DNA of 62,581 nucleotides from an uncultured Clostridia bacterium (GTDB lineage Bacteria > Bacillota > Clostridia > Christensenellales > Borkfalkiaceae): positions 1 through 62,581 of the forward strand of contig CANPBT010000006.1 of assembly GCA_947572415.1 (NCBI GenBank). Reading direction: 5' to 3'. The notes beneath the pieces are model-generated. The model was not told the origin of the DNA, ran no database searches, and saw only the letters and a program-made list of their open reading frames with translations. The translations under genes were made by a program, and so were the position numbers. Positions 8,535 to 18,437 of this stretch are shown in pieces. Each line of letters begins with the position of its first letter. The stretch's first letter is position 1.

Positions 8535-9917
8535 ATGCGGGTGATGGTTATGTATGATTTTACGGCGCCGCTGTTTTGGTTCAAGTTTGTATTTTTGGCG
8601 GAAATACTGATTGCCGAAGCGCTTATAGCTTACAGGATGAAACGAAAAAATTATTTTTATATTCGCGCCGCTTCCGCGCTTGTGTGCCTCGCGGCGTTTA
8701 CACTGGCTTTGCCGGTGCCTTTTTATAATGCGCTGTATTCGTCGCTGCTGTTTATCCTGATATTCATGGCGACGTTGATAGCCTTGAAGTTTTGTTTCAA
8801 TGAACCCTGGGGAAACGTAATTTACTGCGGCTTTTTTTCGTATAATCAACAGCATATTTCCTATCAGCTTTACAATATTATTTGCATACTTTTCGGATAC
8901 GACGCAAACAACAACATATACGGCGGTCAGCTTTCCGATATGAACGGAGGTTTACAGATTTTGCTTTTTATAGTGCCGCACGTGGTTGTCTATCTCGGCA
9001 GCTGGGCGTTGCTGACTTACAGGGCATATAAAAACAACAACGAGGAGTTCGCGCTGAAAGATTTCAAGGTTCTCATACTCGCCGTATCGATAGTTTTCGT
9101 AAACGTAATACTTAACGCGTTCGTCGTATACGATTTGCCGTCGGACATACCCGATATCGTTAATTTCATCATTTTCTTCTACAATACCTCCGCGTGCTTA
9201 CTTGCGCTTATTATGTTCGTTTCCATAGTGGGGCAGGAGCAAATGAAGTACGAACTCGGCGTAATTGAAAACCTTTGGCACAAAAACGAACAGATTTACG
9301 AGTTGAGTAAAGTAAACGTGGATTTCATAAATATGAAATGCCATGATTTGAGGCACCGTATACGCAATGCGCGCAAAAAGGAATTTATCGATGAAAACGA
9401 ATTGAAGGAAATAGAAAGCGCGATAAATATATACGACGGTATATTGAACACGGGCAACGAGGTTTTGGACGTAATTCTTTCGGAAGAAAGCATATTCTGC
9501 AACAAAAACGATATAAAGCTTTTGTGCAATATCGACGGGAAGCAAGTTCACTTTATGCGTTCGGCGGATTTGTATTCGATTTTTCAGAATGCTATACATA
9601 ATGCGATAGATGCGGTTATGCGGATATCGGAAACCGAAAAGCGCATAATAAGATTAATAGTTAAACGCGTCGGAGACATGGTTTCGGTGCGTGCGGAAAA
9701 CTATATATCGTGCGATTGCGATATAAAATTTGCTAACGGGCTTCCCGTTACCGACAGTGAAAATAAGAATATCCACGGTTTCGGAATGCGCAGTATGCTG
9801 CTGTCGGTGGAAAAATACGGCGGCTGTATGTGTACGGAAGTTAAGGACGGGATATTTTATCTCGATATAATGTTGCCGATAGCGGATAAAGCCGATAATA
9901 CTGCCGTAGTCATTTAA
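8535..9917 (+). CDS. GHKL sensor histidine kinase, module A
   Basis: At 460 aa this has the architecture of AgrC/NatK-type kinases. About six hydrophobic helices fill residues 5-235, followed by a coiled segment. The phosphoacceptor region is KCHDLRHR (His270). The ATP-binding GHKL domain has the N-box FQNAIHNAIDAV and the G-box IHGFGMRSM. It should sense an extracellular or membrane signal and phosphorylate the LytTR regulator encoded 15 bp downstream. No agrB- or agrD-like gene is nearby, so the signal could be a glycan product or a peptide made elsewhere. Two paralogous kinases (48539 and 61082) sit in modules B and C. The first ATG is used here; later ATG codons (for example at 8541) are alternatives. 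Confidence 0.9.
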   Translation: MRVMVMYDFTAPLFWFKFVFLAEILIAEALIAYRMKRKNYFYIRAASALVCLAAFTLALPVPFYNALYSSLLFILIFMATLIALKFCFNEPWGNVIYCGFFSYNQQHISYQLYNIICILFGYDANNNIYGGQLSDMNGGLQILLFIVPHVVVYLGSWALLTYRAYKNNNEEFALKDFKVLILAVSIVFVNVILNAFVVYDLPSDIPDIVNFIIFFYNTSACLLALIMFVSIVGQEQMKYELGVIENLWHKNEQIYELSKVNVDFINMKCHDLRHRIRNARKKEFIDENELKEIESAINIYDGILNTGNEVLDVILSEESIFCNKNDIKLLCNIDGKQVHFMRSADLYSIFQNAIHNAIDAVMRISETEKRIIRLIVKRVGDMVSVRAENYISCDCDIKFANGLPVTDSENKNIHGFGMRSMLLSVEKYGGCMCTEVKDGIFYLDIMLPIADKADNTAVVI

Positions 9918-9932
9918 AGGTGAAAAATTTTT

Positions 9933-10634
9933 ATGTTGAATTTTTGTATAGTTGAAGACGACGCCTTTCATATGGATCATCTGAAAGAGTGTCTTGCGAG
10001 GTTTTGCGGCGAAAACGGTTATGAATACAAAATAGACGGTTTTAACGACGGATTGGCTTTTCTTTCCTCGTATAAGCCGATTTACGACGCGGTTTTTTTG
10101 GATATACAGCTACCGAATATAGACGGAATGGAAACCGCGCGCAGGTTACGCCTTACCGATGAAATCGTACCTATTATTTTTGTTACAAATTTGTTGAAAT
10201 ACGCTATTCACGGCTATCAGGTCGGTGCGTTCGATTATATAGTAAAACCTATTGATTATTTCGATTTTTCCGTGAGGATGAAAAAATTTTTGCTTCGATT
10301 GCCGAAAAACGATAGAAAGATAGTGCTTACTTTCGGTAATACTATGCAATGCGTTTCGGTGCGGGATATCGTCTACGTGGAAGTTACGGGGCACAATATC
10401 CGTTACCGCATGGTCGGGGAGGATATTGTGGTTCACGGCTCGCTGTCCGCCGCCGCACAGGAGCTTCCGCCCGAGATGTTCTGCAAATGCAACAACGGCA
10501 CGATAGTCAACCTGAATTTCGTACAGACCGTGGGTAAAGATTGCGTGTCCGTCGCGGGCGAATGGCTTCCCATAAGCCGCCATAAAAAGAAGGAGTTCGT
10601 TTCTGCGGTAACAAGATTTATCGCGGGGAAATAA
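9933..10634 (+). CDS. LytTR-family response regulator, module A
   Basis: At 233 aa, residues 1-120 are a receiver domain: acidic pocket EDD, phosphoacceptor Asp57 in VFLDIQLP, the Thr region FVTN, and Lys in VKP. Residues 130-230 form a LytTR DNA-binding domain (IVYVEVTGHNIRYRM, CNNGTIVNLNFV, LPISRHKKKEF). It follows its kinase by 15 bp. The likely target is the 21-bp-spaced repeat pair at 10734-10763 before the GH3 gene at 10855 (inference). The relatives in modules B and C have the same length and also Asp57, so the three arose by duplication. Confidence 0.92.
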   Translation: MLNFCIVEDDAFHMDHLKECLARFCGENGYEYKIDGFNDGLAFLSSYKPIYDAVFLDIQLPNIDGMETARRLRLTDEIVPIIFVTNLLKYAIHGYQVGAFDYIVKPIDYFDFSVRMKKFLLRLPKNDRKIVLTFGNTMQCVSVRDIVYVEVTGHNIRYRMVGEDIVVHGSLSAAAQELPPEMFCKCNNGTIVNLNFVQTVGKDCVSVAGEWLPISRHKKKEFVSAVTRFIAGK

Positions 10635-10673
10635 AAACGGAATTCATATAAAATAAATAATCAGTTTTTCAAC

Positions 10674-10692
10674 GGCCTCTCTGTCGGGAGGC
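10674..10692 (+). terminator. Weak hairpin after regulator A
   Basis: GCCTC/GAGGC with a 7-nt loop, followed by a T-rich stretch. It probably separates the regulator from the GH3 genes, which then need their own promoter. Confidence 0.4.
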
Positions 10693-10733
10693 TGTCATTT
10701 TATTTCGTTTTTTGGTGACAATTTTCTGTTTTT

Positions 10734-10763
10734 CGACAAGTTTTGAACCGAAAACGACAAGTT
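10734..10763 (+). promoter_or_regulatory. LytTR-type direct repeats before module A GH3 genes
   Basis: CGACAAGTT occurs at 10734-10742 and again at 10755-10763, exactly 21 bp apart. LytTR regulators such as AgrA and ComE bind two direct repeats about two helical turns apart. Equivalent pairs with other sequences occur before modules B (39041) and C (50992). A clear -10 box downstream is not evident; AT-rich candidates lie at 10797-10820. Confidence 0.6.
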
Positions 10764-10854
10764 GAGAAGCGCCGTATTTACTTGTTTGTCGGTGAGTATT
10801 AGAATTTGAGTGTAATAATTAAATTTGTTTTAACGCAATTCGGAGGAACGGATT

Positions 10855-13764
10855 TTGAAATTTATCAAAGCACTTTTTAAAAATATACGCACCAGAATCT
10901 GGGCTATCGTAACAATAGTAATGTCTTTATTGATGATTGTGGTCACTGCGCTGTCGTCGACCGTGTTTTACGAAACTATTTGTATGGCGCTTCAGGGCGA
11001 GCGGACCTTCGGCAGAGGCGAAGGGCGCTATTTCGACGTAGAGGCGGCAAGCAAAAGCGACGCTTACGAGCGCGGGAACAGGTTAAACGAGGAAATATGC
11101 GCCGAGGGCTTCGTGCTTTTGAAAAATCAAAACGGGGCGTTGCCACTTAAATCGGGCGAAAAAAAGATAAGCGTATTCGGCAAGAACTCCGTCAACCTCG
11201 TATACGGCGGTACGGGCTCGGGCGGAGGGAGCTACGACGGCGCGGCAACCCTTTCCCAAAGCTTGAAAAAAGCGGGTTTTCAGGTCAACCCCGTTTTGGA
11301 GGAGTTCTATAAAAACAATTCGCTTTCGGGCGCGGGGAGAACTCCCAACCCGAAAATTGAGAACAACGGCGCGGTTAAGCTTCTGACGGGCGAAACGCCT
11401 CAGCAGTCCTATACGGCGGAGGTTAAGAAAAGTTATTCGGAGTATTCGGATGCGGCGTTGGTGGTCATATCGCGTATCGGCGGCGAGGGCTTCGATTTGC
11501 CGAGGACTATGCCCGACTCGGATAAGCATTATCTCGAACCCGACGAAAACGAACTTGACCTTTTAAACGCCGTCGTATCCGCGGGCTTCGGCAAAGTTAT
11601 AGTTATTTTGAATTGCAGCACCTCGTTTGAAGCGGGTTGGATACAGAGCAACAACGGGATAGACGCCTCTATCGCAATCGGGGGACCGGGCTTTTCGGGT
11701 ATAAACGCGCTCGGCGCGCTTTTGAGCGGCACGCTTTCTTTTTCGGGCAGAACCGTCGATACGTGGGCGGCGGATTTTACCGCAAATCCTACATGGTATA
11801 ATTTCGGCAACAATCTGAGCGCCGACGGGGCCACGTATTTTACCGTAAACTCCGAAGGAGTAAGGAAAAACGAAAAGTACTATTTCGTCGATTACGAAGA
11901 GGGGATTTATTTAGGTTACAGGTATTATGAAACGCGCGGCGCGGAAGACGAGGGCTGGTACGATAAAAACGTGGTTTATCCGTTCGGATACGGGCTTTCA
12001 TACACTCAATTCGAATGGGAGATAATAGATAAGCCCGAGCGGCTCGTCTATGACGATAGCAACAAATACGGCGAAACCGAAATCAAGATAAAAGTAAGCA
12101 ACATAGGCGCATATGCGGGCAGAGACGTGATTGAGTTATATTGCGACCCGCCCGCGGGCGATATCGAAAAGTCGGGCACGGTGCTGGCGGGCTTCGTTAA
12201 GACCCCGACGCTGTATCCCGAGGAGCGCAACGCGGCGGATAAATCAATTGCGGCAAACGGTAAGGACAGACCTTCTTCCGTAACGGTTACCATAAAATTC
12301 AACCCGTATTACGTAGCCTCTTACGATTATTCCGATGCGAATAAAAACGGTTTTAAAGGCTTCGAGCTGGAAGAGGGGCAGTACGCGCTCAAACTCAAAA
12401 CAAATTCCCATACCGTAAAGGAAGGCGTGCAGCCTGTTTTGTTTACGGTTGCCGAAGGAGGAATAACATATCCTTCCGACCCGCTGACGGGTAATAAGGT
12501 TATAAACCGTTTTTCGGACGCCGACGAGGAGCTCGATACCGTGCTGTCACGGAAAAACTGGCAGGGCACGTGGCCGACTACGCCATCGGGGCACAACCTT
12601 GCGGACTACGGCTTCGATAAAAGCACGCTCGCCTCTACGGCGCATAACAATACCGATGTCGATACCAAGGTTTATAAAACCGACGCAAAGGTCGTAAAAA
12701 AGCTCGTTGAAATGCGAGGGCTCGATTATAACGACGAGGGGTGGGAGAGTATTTTAGACAGCCTTTCGTTCAAGGAAATGAGGGGCCTTTTCAACGAAGG
12801 CGCGTTCAAAACCAAGGGCATTACGAGGATAGGTTTACCCGAAACGATAGCGTCCGACGGACCTGTGGGCTTTGCAAATTTCGTGAGCGGGGCAAATATA
12901 TACGGCACCGTTTCGTATGCGAGCGAATACGTTTTAGGCTCGACCTGGAATACCGATTTATTGAAAAAATTCGGCGAATCGGTCGGCGAGGAGGGCAGCT
13001 TCGGCAAACAGAGCATAGACCCGTACGTGCCGTACAGCGGGTGGTATGCGCCGGGCATGAATTTGCACCGCAGCCCGTTTGGGGGAAGAAATTTCGAGTA
13101 TTTCTCGGAAGACCCGTATCTTACGGGTATGCTTGCCTCTGCGCAGATACGCGGCGCGGCGGATAAAGGCGTGATAACTTACATGAAGCATTTCGCGCTC
13201 AACGAACAGGAAACGCACCGCGACGACAACGGGGTATGCACCTGGGCGGACGAGCAGACCATACGCGAGCTGTATTTAAGACCGTTCGAAATAGCGGTTA
13301 AAAATGCTTCGCCTAAGGGTATAATGACCTCTTTCAACAGGATAGGCACGCGCTGGACGGGCGGAGATTACAGACTTGTCACTGAAATCTTACGCGGCGA
13401 ATGGGGGTTTAACGGTACGGTTATCAGCGACTTCAACGTCTCGATGTATATGAATCCCAAGCAGATGATTTACGCCGGCGGGGATCTGAATCTGACGACG
13501 ATGCGCCCGTGGATGAACGCAGACGAATCCAACCCCGAGGATGTGGCGGTTTTGCGCAGGGCGGCGCATAATATCCTTTATTCCGTTGTAAATTCCAACG
13601 CGATGAACGGGATTACGCCCGAAACGGTGTTCCGTACTGCGTTGCCTTTATGGCAGGTATATCTGATAGTCGCGGATTGCGTGATATTCGCCGCGCTTGC
13701 GGGCTGGGGAACTTACGAAATTTACGTGCTGTTTAAAAGAAAAGACGATAAAGAAGAAAATTAA
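10855..13764 (+). CDS. Double-anchored permuted GH3 glycoside hydrolase, module A
   Basis: 969 aa, TTG start after CGGAGGA. Order: membrane helix (15-38); GH3_C (about 75-385; EGFVLLKNQNGALPL, ISVFGKNS); PFGYGLSYTQFEW; Fn3-like domain (about 405-555); linker; GH3 (beta/alpha)8 barrel (about 630-900); second membrane helix (about 932-957); short charged tail. The barrel after GH3_C is the reverse of usual GH3 order, as known for Ruminococcus albus-type beta-glucosidases. Barrel motifs are SDGPVGF, NLHRSPFGGRNFEYFSEDP, Lys778-His779 and nucleophile Asp859 in VISDF. Glu211 in RIGGEGFD matches the position of the acid/base region of other GH3 enzymes. It should remove terminal sugars at the outer membrane face; the sugar is unknown. 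It is the first gene of a likely four-gene operon. Confidence 0.9.
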   Translation: MKFIKALFKNIRTRIWAIVTIVMSLLMIVVTALSSTVFYETICMALQGERTFGRGEGRYFDVEAASKSDAYERGNRLNEEICAEGFVLLKNQNGALPLKSGEKKISVFGKNSVNLVYGGTGSGGGSYDGAATLSQSLKKAGFQVNPVLEEFYKNNSLSGAGRTPNPKIENNGAVKLLTGETPQQSYTAEVKKSYSEYSDAALVVISRIGGEGFDLPRTMPDSDKHYLEPDENELDLLNAVVSAGFGKVIVILNCSTSFEAGWIQSNNGIDASIAIGGPGFSGINALGALLSGTLSFSGRTVDTWAADFTANPTWYNFGNNLSADGATYFTVNSEGVRKNEKYYFVDYEEGIYLGYRYYETRGAEDEGWYDKNVVYPFGYGLSYTQFEWEIIDKPERLVYDDSNKYGETEIKIKVSNIGAYAGRDVIELYCDPPAGDIEKSGTVLAGFVKTPTLYPEERNAADKSIAANGKDRPSSVTVTIKFNPYYVASYDYSDANKNGFKGFELEEGQYALKLKTNSHTVKEGVQPVLFTVAEGGITYPSDPLTGNKVINRFSDADEELDTVLSRKNWQGTWPTTPSGHNLADYGFDKSTLASTAHNNTDVDTKVYKTDAKVVKKLVEMRGLDYNDEGWESILDSLSFKEMRGLFNEGAFKTKGITRIGLPETIASDGPVGFANFVSGANIYGTVSYASEYVLGSTWNTDLLKKFGESVGEEGSFGKQSIDPYVPYSGWYAPGMNLHRSPFGGRNFEYFSEDPYLTGMLASAQIRGAADKGVITYMKHFALNEQETHRDDNGVCTWADEQTIRELYLRPFEIAVKNASPKGIMTSFNRIGTRWTGGDYRLVTEILRGEWGFNGTVISDFNVSMYMNPKQMIYAGGDLNLTTMRPWMNADESNPEDVAVLRRAAHNILYSVVNSNAMNGITPETVFRTALPLWQVYLIVADCVIFAALAGWGTYEIYVLFKRKDDKEEN

Positions 13765-13809
13765 CCCTAAACGGTAATATCCGCGAGGGGAAATATAAAG
13801 GAGGATATT

Positions 13810-16800
13810 GTGACAAAATCAGTAAAGAAAATCGGCGCTGCCGCATCTGCGTTTTTACTGTCGTTAAGTCTTGCGGGCTCTGCCATGAGCGTTTCCGCAG
13901 AAGTGTACTTACCGCAGGAAGATGCCGCTTATGCGACGGAATTCGTCAATCTGAACGAGGCAAAGCGCGCGGGCAACAAATTGAACGAGCGCATTGCGCA
14001 GGAGGGGATGATACTGCTCAAAAACGGGCAGGTATCGGGTAAAGCGGCGTTGCCACTCGCCTCTGCGGAACGGAAAATTTCCGTTTTCGGCAGCAGAAGC
14101 GACTGTGAGATTACGGGCGGCTTGGGTTCGGGCCGCGGCGCGGTGTTCGAGGCGGTGACTTTTTTGGAGGCGCTTGAAAGCTCGGGGTTTATTCTTAACC
14201 CCAAACTTAAAGGGTTGTACGACGCCGCCGACGAAAACGAACTCGGCAGCGGTAGCTATACTCAGGAAATAGTGGATTCGTATTCGGGTTACGGCGACGT
14301 TGCGATTATCATGTTTTCGCGCAACGGGCACGAAAACAGCGATTTAACCATCAATGTCGACGGAACCCACGAATTGCAGCCTACCGTCAACGAACTCTGG
14401 CTTTTGAATCACGTTTGCGAAAAGGCAAAGGAAGGAGTATTTAAGAAGGTTGTATGCATTCTCAACGTCGGCAACGTGGTTGAAATTGCGGATTATATCG
14501 ACAATGCCGAAGTGGACGCCGTGCTGTATTCGGGTATGACCGGCTCTGTCGGTATGAAGGCGGTGCCCGACATACTTACGGGCGCGGTAAATCCCTCCGG
14601 GCGCACCGTCGACGTCTGGCCTGCGGATTTCTCGCAGGATCCGACGTGGTTTAACGTAATTAACAACAAGCATTGCGGCGGCACGACCGTCAATACGGGT
14701 ACCGGCCCCGACGGAAACCCTCTGCCCGCAAGCGTGCAGTCGCTCGATTACGAAGAGGGTATCTACATAGGTTACAAGTGGTATGAAACCGCCGCGACGG
14801 TCGAGGGATATTTTAACGAAGAAGAGGGCAATCAAAGCAAATTGCTTTCGCAGGCGGAGGACGCTTATTTCAACAGGGCCAACGGAGTAATTTTCCCGTT
14901 CGGCTACGGATTAAGCTACACTTCGTTCGAGTGGACGGTCGGCGAGCCGAGCTTGTCGGGCGTGCTTACCGATGAGCACGCGGGCGACGAGGTGACTATA
15001 CCCGTTACGGTTAAAAACACGGGGCGTTATGCGGGTAAAGACGTTGTCGAGCTGTATCTGCGCGCGCCTTACTCGGTAGAAACCGCGCCTATTGAAAAAT
15101 CGGACGTAAGCTTGCTTACTTTCGGAAAGACAAATTTGCTTAAACCCGGCGAAGAACAGACGATAGAGCTTAAATTCGCGATATCCGATATGGCTTCCTT
15201 CGACTGGAACGATATAAACGGCAACGGTTTTCAGGGGTATGAGCTTGAACAGGGCGATTACAAATTGCTTTTAAGAAGCGATTCCCATACGGATAAAACA
15301 GGTTGCGACGCAATTACTTTTACCGTCGGGGAGGAAGGAATACAGTATGACGGCGACGGGGTAGACAACCCGCTTAACTATAATAAGGGCTACGGCAAGC
15401 AAACCGCAAAAGCAGTGTTCTCGCAGAACGACGAATTCAATACGGCGAGAGTGGGTAAAAATATCGAGCTTATGGGCGACGAAACCTATATCACGAAGGA
15501 CGACGCCAAATACGTAACGAGGAGCGACTGGAAGCTGCCCGCGCCCCCGACGGCGGACGAGCTCGCGTATTCGGACGCGGCGGTTAAAGTGCTGTTCGAT
15601 CAGGTATATTACGGGGCGTGCAAGGACGAGCCTACCGACCCGTGGTATAAGACGGCGGACGATATTCCCGGATACGGGCAGGTCGGCGACGTGGAGGGTG
15701 GCTGGAAGCAGGCGCCAAAGGGCAGCGACCCCGACCGCGTGTGCGAAATTCAGCTTTCGGATATGACGGGTATCCCTATGGACGACCCCTTATGGGTTGA
15801 GTTTATGAATCAACTTACCTGGTCGGAAATGACTAACCTTCTTACGCAGTCGTATTATTCTAACCCGGCTTTACCGGCGGTCGGTAAGCCCAAAACGTGG
15901 GACGCGGACGGCCCCGCGCAGCTGCGCAACTCGCACGGCGCGGGTCAGGCGGGTACGTATTGGTGTAACGCTACGCTCATTGCAAGCACGTACAACGCAG
16001 AATTATGCTACGAGCAGGGGCATCATATCGGCATAGAGGGTATGCTGATGGAAAAGGACGGTATGATAGTCAACGGCTGGTACGGCCCCGGACTCAACAC
16101 GCACCGTAGTCCTTTCGGCGGACGCAATTTCGAATACTATTCTCAGGACGGCGTTCAGGGCGGACTTATCGCGGCGGCGGTAATCAAGGGCGCGACCGAA
16201 ACGGGTATGCACGTATACGCCAAGCATTACGTGGTAAACGACCAGGATACGGCGCGCAAATCCAACGGCGGAATAAGCGTATGGTGCAACGAGCAGGCGC
16301 TGAGAGAGGTATATCTGCGACAGTTCGAGTATGCGGCGAAGTTTGGGCATCTTAACGGAATGATGAATTCTCACGGCAGGATGGGGCTTTACGCTACGCA
16401 GAACAACTTTATGCTTAACAACGTAGTGCCTCGCGACGAATGGGGCTACGAAGGCGTGGCGGTTACCGACCTTGTAGACGGCGCGCCCGTTGCAAGCGGC
16501 AGAACGCAGGTTACGAACGCCGACCAGCTTATAAGAAGCGGTTCGACGTATCTGGGCAACCTTGCAAGCCAGAGAAGGGGCGAAGAGCCCTGGTTCGACG
16601 GCAGAATTTTAGACGGGTACTACGATGCCTCCACAAACAAGGTTATGGTTCCCGAATCGCTTACGGTTACCGACTGGAAGTGTAAGATAGGCTCCGATAC
16701 GAGCTACACGGCAACAGTTTCCTACGGAAGCTTTACGCTGGACAGCCCCACGCAGTGGTATTGGGTAAGAAACACGGCTATGAATTTGCTTTACGTCGCG

Positions 16801-17655
16801 GCTAATTCGAGCCAGATGAAGACGGTTGAAGGGAGCAACCTCGTCGGCGCGTACGTATCCGTTAAATTCAACGACGGCGTTACGCAGGATTACGGCTACA
16901 GGGTAGTTAAGGGAAGCCTTATCGAGGCGCCCGAAAAAACGCCCGTTGTGCCCGAGGGAAAGCGCTTTGTAGGCTGGTATACGAACAGCAGCTGCACGCA
17001 AAAGGTTGACTTTACCAAACCGATAAACGGCTATACCGAGCTTTACGCATACATAACCGACGCAGACCAGTTCTCGGCTATATTCGACCTCAACTATACG
17101 GGTGCGCCTCAGGCGGGCAATATTCTCGTAAAACGCGACACTTCCGCCGTCGAGCCGCCGTACGAGCCGTCAAGGAGCGGTTATGCTTTCGGCGGATGGT
17201 ACACGGAAGCGGAATGCGATAATATAGCCGTTTTCTCGGAAATTATTATGGACGGCGATAAAACCTTCTACGCGCGCTGGATTGCTTTGGATACGTGTAC
17301 GGTTACGTTTAATATGAACTACGACGGGGTTTTCGAAATCCTTAAAGCCGAGCTCGACGCAAACGGCTGTCTTGCGGCACCCATGTTCAGCCCCGTAAGA
17401 AGCGGATACGAATTCGGCGGTTGGTTCAGGGATTCCTATTGTATGGCGGAGTTCGATTTTACAAAACCCGTCGGTGCGGATATGACGCTGTATGCTAAAT
17501 GGACGCCCGTAGAAAAGACAGACGAAGAAGGAAAAGAAGAAGCGGGCGGGTGCGCGTCGTCCGTCGTGCCGACGGCGGTCACGGTATCGGTTGCGGCGGC
17601 TGCGGCGCTTGCAGTATACTGCGTCGCGTTGAAGAAAAAATTCACTTCGAAATAA
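13810..17655 (+). CDS. Secreted permuted GH3 with three InlB-type repeats and GGC tail, module A
   Basis: 1281 aa, GTG start after AAAGGAGG. A signal peptide (about 1-30, ending near SVSAEV) is followed by GH3_C, PFGYGLSYTSFEW, Fn3-like and barrel domains in permuted order. Barrel motifs are LNTHRSPFGGRNFEYYSQD, AKHY and nucleophile Asp887 in VAVTDL; the acid/base candidate is Glu175 (SRNGHENSD). Residues about 1015-1240 are three roughly 70-aa Listeria-Bacteroides repeats (FDLNYTGAP, FGGWYTEAECD, YARW). The end has EAGGCASSV, a hydrophobic helix and LKKKFTSK, a sorting-signal-like tail shared with the protein at 51139. It lies 45 bp after the double-anchored GH3. The repeats probably bind or space the enzyme at the wall. 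Substrate unknown. Confidence 0.88.
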   Translation: MTKSVKKIGAAASAFLLSLSLAGSAMSVSAEVYLPQEDAAYATEFVNLNEAKRAGNKLNERIAQEGMILLKNGQVSGKAALPLASAERKISVFGSRSDCEITGGLGSGRGAVFEAVTFLEALESSGFILNPKLKGLYDAADENELGSGSYTQEIVDSYSGYGDVAIIMFSRNGHENSDLTINVDGTHELQPTVNELWLLNHVCEKAKEGVFKKVVCILNVGNVVEIADYIDNAEVDAVLYSGMTGSVGMKAVPDILTGAVNPSGRTVDVWPADFSQDPTWFNVINNKHCGGTTVNTGTGPDGNPLPASVQSLDYEEGIYIGYKWYETAATVEGYFNEEEGNQSKLLSQAEDAYFNRANGVIFPFGYGLSYTSFEWTVGEPSLSGVLTDEHAGDEVTIPVTVKNTGRYAGKDVVELYLRAPYSVETAPIEKSDVSLLTFGKTNLLKPGEEQTIELKFAISDMASFDWNDINGNGFQGYELEQGDYKLLLRSDSHTDKTGCDAITFTVGEEGIQYDGDGVDNPLNYNKGYGKQTAKAVFSQNDEFNTARVGKNIELMGDETYITKDDAKYVTRSDWKLPAPPTADELAYSDAAVKVLFDQVYYGACKDEPTDPWYKTADDIPGYGQVGDVEGGWKQAPKGSDPDRVCEIQLSDMTGIPMDDPLWVEFMNQLTWSEMTNLLTQSYYSNPALPAVGKPKTWDADGPAQLRNSHGAGQAGTYWCNATLIASTYNAELCYEQGHHIGIEGMLMEKDGMIVNGWYGPGLNTHRSPFGGRNFEYYSQDGVQGGLIAAAVIKGATETGMHVYAKHYVVNDQDTARKSNGGISVWCNEQALREVYLRQFEYAAKFGHLNGMMNSHGRMGLYATQNNFMLNNVVPRDEWGYEGVAVTDLVDGAPVASGRTQVTNADQLIRSGSTYLGNLASQRRGEEPWFDGRILDGYYDASTNKVMVPESLTVTDWKCKIGSDTSYTATVSYGSFTLDSPTQWYWVRNTAMNLLYVAANSSQMKTVEGSNLVGAYVSVKFNDGVTQDYGYRVVKGSLIEAPEKTPVVPEGKRFVGWYTNSSCTQKVDFTKPINGYTELYAYITDADQFSAIFDLNYTGAPQAGNILVKRDTSAVEPPYEPSRSGYAFGGWYTEAECDNIAVFSEIIMDGDKTFYARWIALDTCTVTFNMNYDGVFEILKAELDANGCLAAPMFSPVRSGYEFGGWFRDSYCMAEFDFTKPVGADMTLYAKWTPVEKTDEEGKEEAGGCASSVVPTAVTVSVAAAAALAVYCVALKKKFTSK

Positions 17656-17739
17656 AGTTCATACGTAAAAACCGTAAATAACTCATCCGCGGGCGCGGTT
17701 TCACGTTTACAGACCCGACGGATAAAAAAGGAAAATAAT

Positions 17740-18426
17740 ATGAACTCTATAAAGAACAAAATTGCAGTTATGTTAGGCGCGACGATTGCGGCTGCGGGCG
17801 TAATGTTTACGGTTTCCGCCTGCGGCGACGAGGATAAAAATCCTCCCGGAACCGAAACGTATACGTTTGCTGCGGCGCTTACCGACCTTGACGACGTCGA
17901 AGGAGAGGGCTGGTCGGGCGGCGAAAGCGGAATCGGAATGATTGTAAAGGACTGGGAGAACGACGACAAGGACTGGAAGACTTTGACGGGATATTACGTA
18001 ACTTATCTGTACGTGGAAAACACGGCGCTTACCTTCGAGATAAATTCCGACAGGGCGGTTGACGACGCCAAGCTTATTTTAAGCCTTTCCACGGAGGGCG
18101 CGGATTACTCCACCGACGGCACGATTACCCTTACTCCCGACATATATACCGTCGAGCTTAACGGCACGGCTATTCAATATAAACCTATCACGTTTTTCGA
18201 TATCCCCGAAAGCGCGGGCGAGGTGTACGAATTCAAACGCTACACGGTTGCTACCGATTTAAGCCTGAAAGAAGGGAAAAACGTAATAAAGCTTATTTCG
18301 AGCAACGACAAATCTATGGGTGGGACTACGCGCGCCACCGCGCCTATGGTCGACTGTATCCAGATTACGACGGGTGCAAAGCTTGATTGGACGCCGCGTA
18401 CGGATAATCTTGACCAGTTCAATTAA
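17740..18426 (+). CDS. Lipoprotein with CBM-like domain, module A
   Basis: 228 aa. Type II signal peptide with lipobox VSAC (Cys near residue 28), a short linker, then one beta-rich domain of about 190 aa opening with YTFAAALTDL and ending ITTGAKLDWTP. Blocks VTYLYVENTALTFEINSD, LKEGKNVIKLIS and MVDCIQIT recur in the lipoproteins at 43311 and 55583. The pattern fits a CBM6/CBM35-type jelly roll, but the assignment is from pattern only. No catalytic domain is present. It probably presents glycan to, or senses glycan for, the neighbouring GH3 enzymes. It lies 85 bp after the GH3 gene and 12 bp before the next lipoprotein gene, with AAGGAAAAT before the ATG. Confidence 0.75.
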   Translation: MNSIKNKIAVMLGATIAAAGVMFTVSACGDEDKNPPGTETYTFAAALTDLDDVEGEGWSGGESGIGMIVKDWENDDKDWKTLTGYYVTYLYVENTALTFEINSDRAVDDAKLILSLSTEGADYSTDGTITLTPDIYTVELNGTAIQYKPITFFDIPESAGEVYEFKRYTVATDLSLKEGKNVIKLISSNDKSMGGTTRATAPMVDCIQITTGAKLDWTPRTDNLDQFN

Positions 18427-18437
18427 AGGAGGAGCTA

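Noticed and set aside
8535..10634. agr quorum-sensing locus
   Set aside because: The kinase and regulator fit AgrC/AgrA types, but no AgrB-like protease or AgrD-like precursor peptide is visible near any of the three pairs.
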